The position numbers and the translations under genes were made by a program. From an archaeon (lineage in GTDB: Archaea > Thermoproteota > Nitrososphaeria > Nitrososphaerales > Gagatemarchaeaceae): DNA of 64,000 bases. The DNA lies in contig JAKAUC010000013.1 in the NCBI GenBank assembly GCA_021827865.1, positions 463,141 to 527,140 of the forward strand, given 5' to 3'. The notes below the pieces were generated by a model that saw nothing but the letters and a program-made list of their open reading frames with translations, made no database searches and was not told where the DNA came from. Below, piece after piece: positions 1 to 8,797 of the stretch (the stretch's first letter is position 1; each line of letters opens with the position of its first letter).

Positions 1-1
1 T

Positions 2-58
2 GTGGAGCGCGTGAGAGCGCTTATCCGTAAGGACCTGACGGGTGGTAAGGATGGATAA
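2..58 (+). CDS. 3' end of an upstream gene (partial)
   Basis: An open frame enters from the left edge and ends at the TAA at 56-58, overlapping the ATG of the aminotransferase by 8 bases. The visible tail is a short basic peptide (RALIRKDLTGGKDG at its end). Overlap of this kind is common in operons here and would explain why the aminotransferase has no obvious TATA element of its own. Too little is visible to assign a family. Chance openness of so short a stretch is the alternative. Confidence 0.35.
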   Translation: MERVRALIRKDLTGGKDG

Positions 59-1145
59 ACAGAAGCTAATCATGCTCCCGGGACCCACCAATGTTTCGGA
101 GAGGGTCATGCAGTCGATGCTCAACCCGATCATCAACCACAGGGGGGACGCGTTCAGAGAGCTGTACAAAGACGTCCTCGAGAGGACGAGGCACCTCTTC
201 CAGACCCAGGGCGATGTGGTCGTCCTGTCGTCGTCTGGCACGGGGGGGGTCGAGGCGGCAGTATGGAACCTGATAAGACCGGGGGACGTCGCCGTAGTAC
301 CGGTCTTCGGCGAGTTCAGTATGAGGCTCGCGGAGACCGTGGAGTTAGCCGGAGGGAAGGCGGTCCGGGTCGCCTCGGACTTTGGAAAGATTCCGACCCT
401 GGACCAGTTGAAGTCAGCGATGGACCAGCAGGGAAGGTTCAAGGCGTTGCTCCTGGTGCACAACGAGACGAGCACCGGCGTGGCGGCCCCCTACATCGAG
501 GAAGCCACCAGGTTCGCCAGGGACCACGGCGCCTTCGCGGTGATTGACGCGATCTCCAGCCTGGGAGGCTACGCCATCCCGGTCGACCGCTGGGGGGTCG
601 ACATGTGCATCACCGGGAGCCAGAAATGCGTGGCTGCCCCTCCGGGCCTGGCCATGCTGTCTGTGAGCAAGAGGGTCGTGGATTATCTGAAGAGTTCGCC
701 TCCTAAGACTAGGTACTTCGAGCTCCCCAGGTATCTGGAATATGGCACCCGTGGCGAGACCCCGTTCACGCCGGCGCTCCCGCTCTACTACGCGCTGGAC
801 GAGGCCCTGAAGGAGCTCCTCGAAGAAGGCCTGGAGAAGAGGGTCGAGAGACACGACAGGATGTCGGCGAGGATCTACGACGGCCTGGCGAAGCTGGGCC
901 TCCAGCCGGTCGCGGAGAGGTCGGTGAGGTCCAAGACCGTCGTCGCATCCTACTACCCGCAGGGGGTGGACGACTCCAAGTTCAGGAAGGCCCTGGCCCA
1001 CGACAAGGGGGTCGTGATCGCAGGAGGGTTCGGCCCGTTCGCGGGCAAGGTTTTCAGGGTCGGGTGCATGGGTCAGGTCAACGAGGGCTACGTGGACGCC
1101 ACGCTGCGGGCCATAGAGGAGACCCTTCCCGCCTTCAGGAACTGA
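51..1145 (+). CDS. Class V aminotransferase (serine-pyruvate / alanine-glyoxylate type)
   Basis: PLP-dependent aminotransferase of fold type I, class V, expected in the cytoplasm to move amino groups between small amino acids such as serine or alanine and glyoxylate or pyruvate. Visible hallmarks are GPTNV near residue 11, the phosphate-binding SSGTGG near 61, HNETSTG near 137, DAISSLGG near 166 and the Schiff-base lysine in TGSQK at about 192. Length (364 residues) is normal. A GTG at 42 is in frame, but the ATG at 51 has a GGTGG 5-9 bases before it and is preferred. No TATA is seen and an upstream frame overlaps it, so it is probably distal in an operon. The exact substrate cannot be fixed from sequence. 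Confidence 0.9.
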   Translation: MDKQKLIMLPGPTNVSERVMQSMLNPIINHRGDAFRELYKDVLERTRHLFQTQGDVVVLSSSGTGGVEAAVWNLIRPGDVAVVPVFGEFSMRLAETVELAGGKAVRVASDFGKIPTLDQLKSAMDQQGRFKALLLVHNETSTGVAAPYIEEATRFARDHGAFAVIDAISSLGGYAIPVDRWGVDMCITGSQKCVAAPPGLAMLSVSKRVVDYLKSSPPKTRYFELPRYLEYGTRGETPFTPALPLYYALDEALKELLEEGLEKRVERHDRMSARIYDGLAKLGLQPVAERSVRSKTVVASYYPQGVDDSKFRKALAHDKGVVIAGGFGPFAGKVFRVGCMGQVNEGYVDATLRAIEETLPAFRN

Positions 1146-1182
1146 AACTCTTTAAACCCAACCCCGAGGCTGGTGGAATTCC

Positions 1183-1974
1183 ATGGCGTTTGAGAAGGGC
1201 ACCCTGATATTCGCCAACTACACCGCGCGGGTGAAGGACACCGGCGAAGGCATCGAGTCCACGGTAGAGTCCGAGGCCAAGCGGCTCAAGATATACGAGG
1301 AGTCGAGGAGGTACGAGCCCAGGCTCGTGGCGGTCGGCGAGGGGTGGCTCATCTCGGGGCTGGACGCCGAGGTGGCGAAGCTGTCGGTGGGGGACAAGAA
1401 GGAGATCGAGCTCGCGCCGGAGAAGGCCTTCGGCAGCAGGGACCCGACCCAGCTGCGCATGATCCCGCTCCGCAAGTTCGGGGAGAGGGAGCATGAACTG
1501 GCCGTGGGCGACAGCGTGGAGGTGGACAACAGGGTCGGCATCATAAGGTTCGTCGGGTCAGGGAGGGCGCAGGTCGACTTCAACCACAGGCTGGCGGGGA
1601 AGTCGATAGTCTACGACTTCGAAGTGCTCAAGCAGGTCGAAGGCGACGACGACAAGACGAGGGCCCTGGTCGACAGGAGGCTAGCCGGGGAAGGGAGCAA
1701 GGCGACATTCGAGAGGGAAGGCGGGAGCCTGAAGGTGACGATCCCCGAGGACCTGTTCCTGGTGGAAGGGCTCCAGATAATCAAGAGGGGGATCGCCAAC
1801 GACGTGTTCAAGTTCGTCCCCTCTGTCGCGTCCCTCGCCTTCGTGGAGAATTTCAAGAACGAGAAGGCCCAGCCGAAGCTCGAGGAGAAGAAGGAAGAGC
1901 CGAAGGCGGAAGAGAAGGCTCCCGAGCCAAAGCCTCACGCGAAGAAGACAGAAAGTCCTGCGAAGACCGCTTAG
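1183..1974 (+). CDS. Long FKBP-type peptidyl-prolyl cis-trans isomerase
   Basis: Cytoplasmic peptidyl-prolyl isomerase and chaperone of the long archaeal FKBP class. The first 90 residues carry the split FKBP fold (GEGWLISGLDAEVAKLSVGD, then PEKAFGSRDP), followed by an inserted flap segment with GDSVEVDN, return to FKBP at VDFNHRLAGK and the extra C-terminal domain found in archaeal long FKBPs. The last 35 residues are a Lys/Glu/Pro-rich, probably disordered tail. The motif ctctttaaaccc at about 1147-1156 is a TATA element about 30 bases before the ATG, so the message is probably leaderless. It converges on egsA, and the two stop codons overlap by four bases. Confidence 0.9.
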   Translation: MAFEKGTLIFANYTARVKDTGEGIESTVESEAKRLKIYEESRRYEPRLVAVGEGWLISGLDAEVAKLSVGDKKEIELAPEKAFGSRDPTQLRMIPLRKFGEREHELAVGDSVEVDNRVGIIRFVGSGRAQVDFNHRLAGKSIVYDFEVLKQVEGDDDKTRALVDRRLAGEGSKATFEREGGSLKVTIPEDLFLVEGLQIIKRGIANDVFKFVPSVASLAFVENFKNEKAQPKLEEKKEEPKAEEKAPEPKPHAKKTESPAKTA

Positions 1975-3008
1975 ATAACGCCGGTGGACTTTGCGAGGGC
2001 TGCTGCGCCCCTGGGGTCCAGCTTCCTCTTCGACAGGATCGTGTACCTGTCCGGGCGTATGCTGCTCGCCTTCACCAGAGACCGGACGACCTGAGAGTCG
2101 TCTATGCCGATGGCCGACGCTTCCACCGGAGCGCCGACGTTCATGAGAGCGGCCCTCACCCTTTTCCAGTCGAGTCCGTGGAGCTTCGCCATCATTATGG
2201 TCCCGATCCCGCACTTCTCCCCGTGAAGCCCGACCCCGGGCGCCACGACGTCGAGGCAATGGCTGAACAGGTGCTCAGACCCAGAGCAGGGGCGGGAGCT
2301 CCCGGCAATCCCCGCGGCGACGCCGGTGCTGATGAGGGCCTCCACCAGGTCGCGGACGCTGTCCTTCCCGAACTTCCCGAGGCTCCTAGACCCGGTCAGG
2401 ACGACGTCGGCGCTCATCAGCGCCAGGCTTGCGGAGTACCCCCCGTAGTACTCCCCGGTCTCCCTGTGGGCAAGGTCCCAGTCCTTGACCGCGGTCAGCT
2501 TCGAAACGAGGTCGCCGCACCCCGACGCCAGCAGCCGCTTCGGCGCTGAGCTGATCACCTCTATGTCCGCCAGGATGCCCACGGGAGGCTTGGCCATGAT
2601 CGAGTACGGCCTGTCGAGCCCCTTGAGAGAGGCGAAGGGGCTGGAGATGCCGTCGTGGGAGGCGCTGGTCGGGACAGAGTAGAATGGGAGCCCGAGCCTG
2701 AAGGCGGCGAGCTTCCCCACGTCCACGCTCTTGCCGCCCCCCACGCCCACTATCCTCCCGGCTCTCCTGGCTGCGCGCTTCACCTTCTCGACGTTCTGCG
2801 TGTCGGCCGCGGCTACCTCGACCCAGACGGGCTCCCCGCCCAGTGCCCCGTCCACGGTGGCGCGCACCTTCGAGGTGACCTGCGACCCGGACGATATCAC
2901 GGTCTTCTTTGGGCCCTTGTCTGCGACGAACTCCCCCAGCTTGTCGATGACCCCCTCCCCTATGAGGACCTTGGTGGGTAGCTCCATCAGATGGTAGCCG
3001 GGGTCCAT
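1971..3008 (-). CDS. egsA: sn-Glycerol-1-phosphate dehydrogenase
   Basis: Reduces dihydroxyacetone phosphate to sn-glycerol-1-phosphate with NAD(P)H, setting the archaeal stereochemistry of membrane lipids; a zinc-dependent cytoplasmic enzyme. Visible family signatures include MELPTKVLIGEG at the start of the fold, VGVGGGKSVDVGK in the nucleotide site, SHDGISSPFAS, the metal-site region SGCGDLVSK and GSEHLFSH. Length 345 is typical. Start ATG at 3008 gives a seven-residue leader before MELP; the inner ATG at 2987 is possible. On the minus strand cttaaat at 3031-3037 sits about 26 bases upstream, so the transcript should be leaderless. Divergent from the proteasome gene. Works in the same pathway as the UbiA-type gene at 34069. 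Confidence 0.96.
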   Translation of the reverse strand: MDPGYHLMELPTKVLIGEGVIDKLGEFVADKGPKKTVISSGSQVTSKVRATVDGALGGEPVWVEVAAADTQNVEKVKRAARRAGRIVGVGGGKSVDVGKLAAFRLGLPFYSVPTSASHDGISSPFASLKGLDRPYSIMAKPPVGILADIEVISSAPKRLLASGCGDLVSKLTAVKDWDLAHRETGEYYGGYSASLALMSADVVLTGSRSLGKFGKDSVRDLVEALISTGVAAGIAGSSRPCSGSEHLFSHCLDVVAPGVGLHGEKCGIGTIMMAKLHGLDWKRVRAALMNVGAPVEASAIGIDDSQVVRSLVKASSIRPDRYTILSKRKLDPRGAAALAKSTGVI

Positions 3009-3135
3009 GTTGGTGACGCCCCGTCTCGTGATTTAAGGCCACTGCGCTCGGCCAGGGGAGAACTCCGGAGGGATGGGCTTCGAAAGATTAAATAAGCAAC
3101 GGAGACGCGCGGTTCTTGTCCGTTCTGAGGGGTTT

Positions 3136-3816
3136 GTGGACAAAGTGTCGAGAGAATTAAACCAGATTGGAGGGAAAACGCTGGGTTCGGCCATGTACCA
3201 CGGTACCACCACCGTGGGGCTGGTCTGTTCCGACGGTGTCGTCTTGGCCACAGATACGCGCGTCACGGCTGGAGGTTTCATCGCCCACAAGAGGGGCAAG
3301 AAGCTCATCAAGATCGCCGACAACCTCGCCATGACGATCTCCGGCGGGGTGGCGGACGCACAGAACGTCACAGACACGGCGAAGTACTATTCGAGCACCT
3401 ACAGGTTGGAGAAGGGGAGGCCCATGCCGGTGAAGGCAGCGGCCCAGGTGGTGTCGAACATGCTCTTCTCTTCGCGGCTGTATCCCCTGATAGCGGACGT
3501 CCTGGTGGGAGGGGTCGACTCAACCGGCGGATCCCTGTTCAACGTCGACATCTTCGGGTCTCTCAACCAGGAGAAGATGATAGCCACGGGGAGCGGGTCT
3601 CCGGTGGCCTATGGCATTCTCGAAGAGGAGTTCAAGGAAGGGATGCCGGTGGCGAAGGCGTACCCGCTGGCTGCGAAGGCCATCATAGCCGCGACGAGGC
3701 GGAACGTCGCGACAGGAGACCATTTCGACGTGGCGGTCATCGATAAGGAAGGGTTCCGCGAGCTGCCAGAAGCTGAGAAGGACAAGCTCCTGGCCCAGTT
3801 TACATCTCACAGTTAG
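3136..3816 (+). CDS. psmB: Proteasome beta subunit
   Basis: Catalytic beta subunit of the archaeal 20S proteasome, an N-terminal threonine hydrolase. The active-site threonine is the first T of GTTTVGL, exposed after removal of a propeptide of about 23 residues; ATDTRVTAG and the GKKLIKI lysine region complete the site, and GSGSPVAYG is conserved in the family. The frame is open from 3073, but a TATA element (attaaataa, 3087-3095) lies inside that extension, so the start must be downstream. The GTG at 3136, five bases after gagggg, is chosen; GTG at 3145 is the alternative. The aCPSF1 gene follows three bases later. A PAC2-type candidate assembly chaperone lies at 12361. Confidence 0.95.
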   Translation: MDKVSRELNQIGGKTLGSAMYHGTTTVGLVCSDGVVLATDTRVTAGGFIAHKRGKKLIKIADNLAMTISGGVADAQNVTDTAKYYSSTYRLEKGRPMPVKAAAQVVSNMLFSSRLYPLIADVLVGGVDSTGGSLFNVDIFGSLNQEKMIATGSGSPVAYGILEEEFKEGMPVAKAYPLAAKAIIAATRRNVATGDHFDVAVIDKEGFRELPEAEKDKLLAQFTSHS

Positions 3817-3818
3817 AC

Positions 3819-5732
3819 TTGGAACAGAAAGCCAACGGCGTAAGCCTGATGAGCGCTATTCTGAACAACATCCCAGCGGAAGCTCAGATCACCAGGATAG
3901 AGTACGAGGGCCCGAGGCTCGCCCTTTACACCAAGAACCCCGCCTACCTTCACAAGAACAGCTATGTCATATCTGAGATTGTCAACTCCTTGAAGAAGAG
4001 GGTCGTCACAAGGACGGAGAAATCGATAAGGAAGCAGGAGAGCGACGCCAGGCAGGTCCTGGAGAGGACCCTCCCCCCCGAGGCGGGGGCGTCCAACTAC
4101 TTCTTCGACGACGCCCTGGGCGAGATAACCGTAGAGGCTGAGAACCCCAGGCTGCTCTCCCAGGAGGCAGGCTTCGACCTCGGCGGGGCCATGGAGCAGA
4201 CGGGATGGAAGATTAGAGTCCGCAAGGCACCCCACATAAAATCTACCGCGATCCAGAACGTCTACTATGCCCTGAAGGCTGGGACCGAGGTCCGGGAGAA
4301 GTTCTATAGGGAGCTGGGTGAGGCGATATTCAGGCCGAGGATCGCGGCGGAAGAGCACGTCACCATAAAGACCCTCGGCGCGTTCCAGCAGGTGGGAAGG
4401 TCCTGCGTGCTCGTCGAGACGGCGGAGAGCAAGGTGCTGCTGGACTGCGGGATCCATCCCGGGTCGAGGAACCCCTGGGACGCGTATCCGCGCCTCGACT
4501 GGGCGGACATCTCCCCCAATGAGATAGACGCCATCGTAGTCAGCCACGCCCACCTGGACCACCAGGGCTTCGTCCCGGCCATGTACAAGTACGGCTACGA
4601 CGGGCCGGTGTACTGCACCGAGCCTACCCTGCCGCTGATGTCCATGCTTCAGAACGACTTCGTGAAGATAGCCCAGATCGAGGGCGGGAGGCTGATCTAC
4701 GACCAGAAGGACATCAGAGACGAGATCCAGCACACCATCACCCTCCCCTATGGGATGGTGACAGACATATCCCCGGACATCAAGCTGGTGTTCAACAACG
4801 CCGGGCACATCCTGGGGTCGGCGACCGTCCACCTCCACATAGGGGAGGGCGCCCACAACATAGTGTACACCGGGGACTACAAGTACGGGAGGACGGCGCT
4901 GTTCGACTCCGCCACCTGGAACTATCCGAGGGTCGAGACCCTCATAACCGAGAGCACCTACGGAGCGAAGGAGGACATCATGCCCGTAAGGGAGGAGGTC
5001 GAGATGAAGTTCGTCAACGCCATCAATGAGACGCTCATGCAAGGGGGGAAGGTGCTCATACCCATCCCCGCCGTGGGGAGGGCCCAGGAGATACTCATCG
5101 TCCTAGACCAGTACATGAGGAACAAGATCCTGGTGGAGGCGCCGGTGTTCATGGAGGGGATGATCTCCGAGGCCACGGCCATCCATGTCTCGTATGCCGA
5201 CTACCTCTCGCGGGAGCTCAGGACCAAAATCCTTGAGGAGGGGGTGAACCCCTTCAAGTCAGAGTACTTCACCGAGGTGGAGCACCCTACGGACAGGGAG
5301 GAGGCATATCGAGAGGGCCCTGCCATAATCATGGCGACCTCTGGGATGCTGGAGGGGGGGCCCGTCCTCGACTATTTCGAGCATCTCGCGCCGGGGGAGA
5401 AGAACAAGATACTGTTCGTGTCATACCAGGTCCAGGGGTCCATGGGGAGGAGAGTGCTGGACGGCGGGAGCCAAGCCAGCCTGATGGGCCAGGACGGGAA
5501 GATCAAGATCGTTGATGTCAGGGCCAAGGTGGAGAAGGCGGACGGGTTCAGCGGCCACAGCGACTACAACCAGATTATCCGCTTCGTGGGGAAGGTGCGG
5601 CCGAAGCTCCAGCTGGTCCTCGTGAACCACGGCGAGAAGAGAAAGACGGAGAACCTCGCCTACGCCATTCAGCGGATATACCGAATCCCTGCCATCCACC
5701 CTGCGGTGCAGGAAGCCATCAGGGTCTACTGA
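3819..5732 (+). CDS. aCPSF1: KH-domain beta-CASP ribonuclease
   Basis: Archaeal homologue of the cleavage and polyadenylation specificity factor nuclease, known in archaea as the general 3'-end processing and transcription-termination ribonuclease. The first ~150 residues are the two KH-like RNA-binding domains; then a metallo-beta-lactamase core with the zinc motif SHAHLDHQG near 240 and NAGHILGS near 325, then the beta-CASP domain (GKVLIPIPAVGRAQE, ATSGMLEGGP) and the terminal histidines in FSGHSDYNQ and VNHGE. All catalytic residues appear present. Length 637 is normal. The TTG at 3819 follows the proteasome stop by three bases; ATG at 3849 is an equally possible start. Probably cotranscribed with the proteasome gene. 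Confidence 0.95.
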   Translation: MEQKANGVSLMSAILNNIPAEAQITRIEYEGPRLALYTKNPAYLHKNSYVISEIVNSLKKRVVTRTEKSIRKQESDARQVLERTLPPEAGASNYFFDDALGEITVEAENPRLLSQEAGFDLGGAMEQTGWKIRVRKAPHIKSTAIQNVYYALKAGTEVREKFYRELGEAIFRPRIAAEEHVTIKTLGAFQQVGRSCVLVETAESKVLLDCGIHPGSRNPWDAYPRLDWADISPNEIDAIVVSHAHLDHQGFVPAMYKYGYDGPVYCTEPTLPLMSMLQNDFVKIAQIEGGRLIYDQKDIRDEIQHTITLPYGMVTDISPDIKLVFNNAGHILGSATVHLHIGEGAHNIVYTGDYKYGRTALFDSATWNYPRVETLITESTYGAKEDIMPVREEVEMKFVNAINETLMQGGKVLIPIPAVGRAQEILIVLDQYMRNKILVEAPVFMEGMISEATAIHVSYADYLSRELRTKILEEGVNPFKSEYFTEVEHPTDREEAYREGPAIIMATSGMLEGGPVLDYFEHLAPGEKNKILFVSYQVQGSMGRRVLDGGSQASLMGQDGKIKIVDVRAKVEKADGFSGHSDYNQIIRFVGKVRPKLQLVLVNHGEKRKTENLAYAIQRIYRIPAIHPAVQEAIRVY

Positions 5733-5982
5733 GGGCCCCGCGCCCCGGCGGGGGTGGCGAGGCCGTCGTCGAACCCCATCGAGACCTGACGTCGCCCTCA
5801 CGGCCGCGACCCAACCTGAGCCGCGCAAGCATCACCCTGCAAAGGCGCGTCCCCGGACCCGACGAAAGCAACCCCCAGGCATCGGGGTGACCTGCCGCTG
5901 ACTGGTGACAAGACTTCATCCCCCCTCGGCCTGGGGCTGAACCTGGCAGACCGCCGCGCGGATGGCCGGGACGACGAAGACG

Positions 5983-6279
5983 CTACTGGAGGCCGCGCCA
6001 GATGCGCACGCCCGGCGGGGTGATGACGACCCTCTCGTCCCCGAGCCTTGCGATGTCTCCGCCCGCAGATGTGGCGAACTCGTAGAGCTGTTCGACCGAG
6101 GACTTCAGCTCCTCGAGGCTCTTTTGAGCCAGGGGGGTCACCTTGAGTATCACTATCGTCTTGTTGGAGACGTCCTCCTGAATCTTCGGAAGGTCCTCTA
6201 TGCTCTTGAGCGCCAAGGCTTTCAGAAGAATCTCTTTGCTCTTACCTTCGAGCTTCCTCTCCTGCATCATTCCGGACAT
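5983..6279 (-). CDS. sepF: Archaeal SepF cell-division protein (DUF552)
   Basis: Small protein matching archaeal SepF, which anchors FtsZ to the membrane at midcell. The core runs SIEDLPKIQEDVSNKTIVIL, SLEELKSSVEQLYEFA, GGDIARLGDERVVITP and ends GVRIW, the usual one-domain pattern. The frame is open to 6348, but a minus-strand TATA (ccttaataat, 6307-6316) lies inside that extension; the ATG at 6279 (MSGMMQERK) is therefore chosen, giving 98 residues, close to family length. The short Met-rich N-terminus is plausible as the membrane-binding segment. About 250 bases separate it from the convergent aCPSF1 gene and I see nothing in that gap. FtsZ itself is not in this window. Confidence 0.82.
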   Translation of the reverse strand: MSGMMQERKLEGKSKEILLKALALKSIEDLPKIQEDVSNKTIVILKVTPLAQKSLEELKSSVEQLYEFATSAGGDIARLGDERVVITPPGVRIWRGLQ

Positions 6280-6441
6280 TGATGTTTTACTCCGTGAGTC
6301 ACGGTCATTATTAAGGGTAGGGCGGCCCAGCAATTTTATCGCAGTCATGAATTAGTTAGACTCTGTTGTAGAGAATAGTTCTCAGGTCGGAGATTCCGTT
6401 CTCAGCTTAATAGGAGAGGGAAGGGCGAAAGTATTCCCGGG

Positions 6442-6921
6442 TCAGATGGCCTTGTGCGCGTTCCAGTAGCGGTCCCCCACGTGGTGCAGGTTCTTCACGC
6501 ACTCCCCCCTCGACGTGGCCGCGGCCTGGGCGCCTGAGACACTCGTAGGGCCGACCGCGATGGCGCGCCCTTTCTTCTCCTCTTTGACGACCACCAACTT
6601 CCCTGCATCCCCCCAGTCGTCCATCTTTCTTATGCCGGGGCGCATCACGTCGGCCCCGTTGATGAGGAACTTGATGGCCCCCTCGTCTACCACGACGGCC
6701 GGAAAGAGGGCGAGAGAAGCCTGCGAGCCAAGGTAGGGAAAGAACGAATCTCCCGACTGGACGAACTCGTACTCGTCGAGCCTCACGAAGACGACCCCGG
6801 CTTCAGGCTCGGCGCAATCGGCCTGGGCCGACTTCGACAGGCTCAGCGTGAGGCCCAGGGACGCCTCTATCTTCGCGATCATCACCGCGGAGTCCCTGCG
6901 GGACAGAACCCACTTCTTCAA
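6442..6921 (-). CDS. PUA-domain RNA-binding protein (MCT-1-like)
   Basis: Archaeal protein with an N-terminal DUF1947-like domain (about residues 1-75) and a C-terminal PUA domain (about 78-155; LINGADVMRPGIRKMDD, VVVKEEKKGRAIAVG). The eukaryotic relatives MCT-1 and eIF2D act with the small ribosomal subunit, so a role in translation or RNA modification is likely but is inference. Start is a TTG at 6921: no ATG or GTG fits, and the TATA at 6943-6953 is 25-30 bases upstream, which would make it leaderless. It shares that TATA with the divergent Lsm gene. Confidence 0.8.
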   Translation of the reverse strand: MKKWVLSRRDSAVMIAKIEASLGLTLSLSKSAQADCAEPEAGVVFVRLDEYEFVQSGDSFFPYLGSQASLALFPAVVVDEGAIKFLINGADVMRPGIRKMDDWGDAGKLVVVKEEKKGRAIAVGPTSVSGAQAAATSRGECVKNLHHVGDRYWNAHKAI

Positions 6922-6942
6922 CTGGAGACGCGCGCATGACTG

Positions 6943-6953
6943 CTTAAATAAAT
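6943..6953. promoter_or_regulatory. Bidirectional TATA element
   Basis: The motif cttaaataaat reads as a good TATA box on both strands. On the minus strand it lies about 27 bases before the TTG of the PUA gene; on the plus strand about 35 bases before the TTG of the Lsm gene. Only 62 bases separate the two start codons and no second TATA is visible, so one element probably serves both directions. Confidence 0.6.
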
Positions 6954-6983
6954 GAATTCGGACGGCAGGTTCAAGGGAACATA

Positions 6984-7214
6984 TTGTCCGTCGACATGGC
7001 AGTCAAGGTCCTCGACGAGAGCGTCGGGAAGGTCGTCCTGATCAAGCTGAAGGGAGGGAAGGTCATCAGGGGCAACCTCCAGGGATTCGACCAGCACATG
7101 AACCTGGCCCTCGAGCAGGCGGAAGAGGTGACCGAGGACGGGCAGTCGAGCTCCCTCGGGACGCTGATCGTGAGGGGGGACAACATAATCATGATTTCCC
7201 CGCCGCCTAGCTGA
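6984..7214 (+). CDS. Sm-like RNA-binding protein (Lsm)
   Basis: Archaeal Lsm protein forming a homomeric ring that binds U-rich RNA. Sm1 motif is visible in VVLIKLKGGKVIRGNLQGFD with DQHMNLALEQAEE, and Sm2 in LGTLIVRGDNIIMISPP. At 76 residues it is a single domain without extensions. The TTG at 6984 (MSVDMAVKV) is chosen because archaeal relatives carry a few residues before MAVKVLDE; the ATG at 6996 is the alternative. Divergent from a PUA protein; both point to RNA metabolism. Confidence 0.93.
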   Translation: MSVDMAVKVLDESVGKVVLIKLKGGKVIRGNLQGFDQHMNLALEQAEEVTEDGQSSSLGTLIVRGDNIIMISPPPS

Positions 7215-7313
7215 CGCAAAGCAAGTCCGCCGAAAGCCCTAGTCGAGTCAGGCATCCCGAGCGAATCTGCTTTTATACCAAAGGCATAGAAGCACGGGAA
7301 AGGAAAAGCACGC

Positions 7314-7973
7314 ATGGTCGATGTTCTGACAGTCGTGGTCGCGGGTGTTGTCGGGCTCGGCCTTGGTGCGTTGGCCTCCTATGCGGTGTTTTACACGAGG
7401 CCAAAGCAGGATAAGGTGGTAATGAAGCGCACCGATGCTGGGACGAGGACCACGGAGTCGTCCATGACCTCCGCAGACTTGGAGCGCTCCCGGAGGGAGA
7501 TGAGGACCATCATGGTCGAGAGGGACCTCCTTTCGTCCGCGATGATGAAGCTCTACGAAGCGGAGAACGAGGGGAGGATCACGCGCGAAGAGAGGGAGAT
7601 GATCTCCAAGCGCTACAGCGACCAGATCAAAGACCTCCAGGCGAAGCTGAAGGACGTCGAGCTGGTCGTCGAGGTGGGAGAGCTCGAAGGGCTCCGCGGC
7701 GAGCTGGTGACGCTCTTCGAGAGCAAGATACAGAACATAGAGTCGAGGCTGGACGTGGCTAAGCAGAGGCTGGGCCCCGCGGCCCCCCAGCCGGTGAAGA
7801 AGGAGGCCGCCCCCAAGGTCGAGAGGGCCACCGACCTTGAGCGCGCCGTCGAGAGGAGGGCGAAGCCAGAGATGAGCGATTCTGAGAAGAGGGTCAAGGA
7901 GATCAGGGACGAGGTGATGGACGCCCTCACGAAGCTAGAGCAGATAGACATCGATAAGAAGCAGGAAGGCTGA
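7314..7973 (+). CDS. Membrane-anchored coiled-coil protein
   Basis: One hydrophobic helix at about residues 5-27 (VVVAGVVGLGLGALASYAVF) is followed by a long charged region rich in heptads, strongest between about 65 and 150 (ERDLLSSAMMKLYEAENEGR, then EEREMISKRYSDQIKDLQ) and again at the C-terminus. No enzymatic motif is visible. The architecture fits a scaffold or structural protein on the inner face of the membrane. A TATA (ttttata, about 7271-7277) precedes the ATG by roughly 40 bases. The stop overlaps the start of rpiA (ATGA), so the two are translationally coupled, although a functional link is not obvious. Confidence 0.75.
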   Translation: MVDVLTVVVAGVVGLGLGALASYAVFYTRPKQDKVVMKRTDAGTRTTESSMTSADLERSRREMRTIMVERDLLSSAMMKLYEAENEGRITREEREMISKRYSDQIKDLQAKLKDVELVVEVGELEGLRGELVTLFESKIQNIESRLDVAKQRLGPAAPQPVKKEAAPKVERATDLERAVERRAKPEMSDSEKRVKEIRDEVMDALTKLEQIDIDKKQEG

Positions 7974-8665
7974 TGGACAGGTCACGGGACGCGCTGAAAG
8001 GGGTGGCCAAGGAGCTCGCCAAGAGCATCGCCCCGGGCGCGACCCTCGGCTTGGGGAGCGGTTCGACCGTGGCTGCTCTCCTCGAGGAACTGTCCCCCCT
8101 CGTCATGGAGAGGTCGAAGAGGATCAGGGGGGTATCGACTTCGACGCAGATCGAGATGGCGGCGACGAGGTACGGCATCGAGCTGGTCCCCTTCAGGGGC
8201 TCGGTCGACCTGGTGGTGGACGGCGCGGACCAAGTCGACGGAGGCCTCAACCTGGTCAAGGGTGGGGGCGGGGCCCTGCTGAAAGAGAAGATCGTCATGG
8301 GGAGCGCGAAGTCCGTCGCCATCGTCGCCGGCGAGGGCAAATTCGTGAAGAGGCTCTGCGAGAACGGGGTGAGGGTCCCCGTCGAGGTCGTCCCCATGGC
8401 CAGAGAGAGCGCCAAGTTGAAGCTCTCGATGCTCGGAGGGGTCCCCGAAGAAAGGCTGATGCCCAAGGGGTACCCCTACTTCACAGAGAACGGGAACATA
8501 ATCCTGGACACCCTGTTCGAGCCCGTCGATGAGCCGAGAGAGCTCGAGGTGAAGGTGAAGTCGACCCCCGGGGTGGTCGAGGCTGGGATCTTCACCATAA
8601 AGCCGATCACAGTCTACAAGATCGGGGCAGACGGCAGCTTCGAGGCGATGACGACCGCTGGCTAG
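7973..8665 (+). CDS. rpiA: Ribose-5-phosphate isomerase A
   Basis: Interconverts ribose-5-phosphate and ribulose-5-phosphate, supplying ribose for nucleotides. All signature segments of the RpiA family are visible: LGLGSGSTV near residue 25, DGADQVDGGLNLVKGGGGAL near 85-104 with the following KEK catalytic region, and GVVEAGIF near 200. Length 230 is normal. The ATG at 7973 overlaps the stop of the upstream membrane protein. A short hairpin-rich gap and a TATA for the ferredoxin follow. Confidence 0.95.
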   Translation: MDRSRDALKGVAKELAKSIAPGATLGLGSGSTVAALLEELSPLVMERSKRIRGVSTSTQIEMAATRYGIELVPFRGSVDLVVDGADQVDGGLNLVKGGGGALLKEKIVMGSAKSVAIVAGEGKFVKRLCENGVRVPVEVVPMARESAKLKLSMLGGVPEERLMPKGYPYFTENGNIILDTLFEPVDEPRELEVKVKSTPGVVEAGIFTIKPITVYKIGADGSFEAMTTAG

Positions 8666-8797
8666 GCCGCGCTGAATCTAACATGCCGCGAAGGGGATGC
8701 CATGAGGAGCTGGGCTCGGGGGATGAGAGCCCCCTATTGGTTGCCTTAACTTCCGCATCACTTATAACTCCCTGACAGCGGCGACCGCACTACTGAT

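Noticed and set aside
5733..5982. Gene in the gap between aCPSF1 and sepF
   Set aside because: Frames here lack promoters and family patterns; both flanking genes converge, so this is ordinary 3' intergenic DNA.
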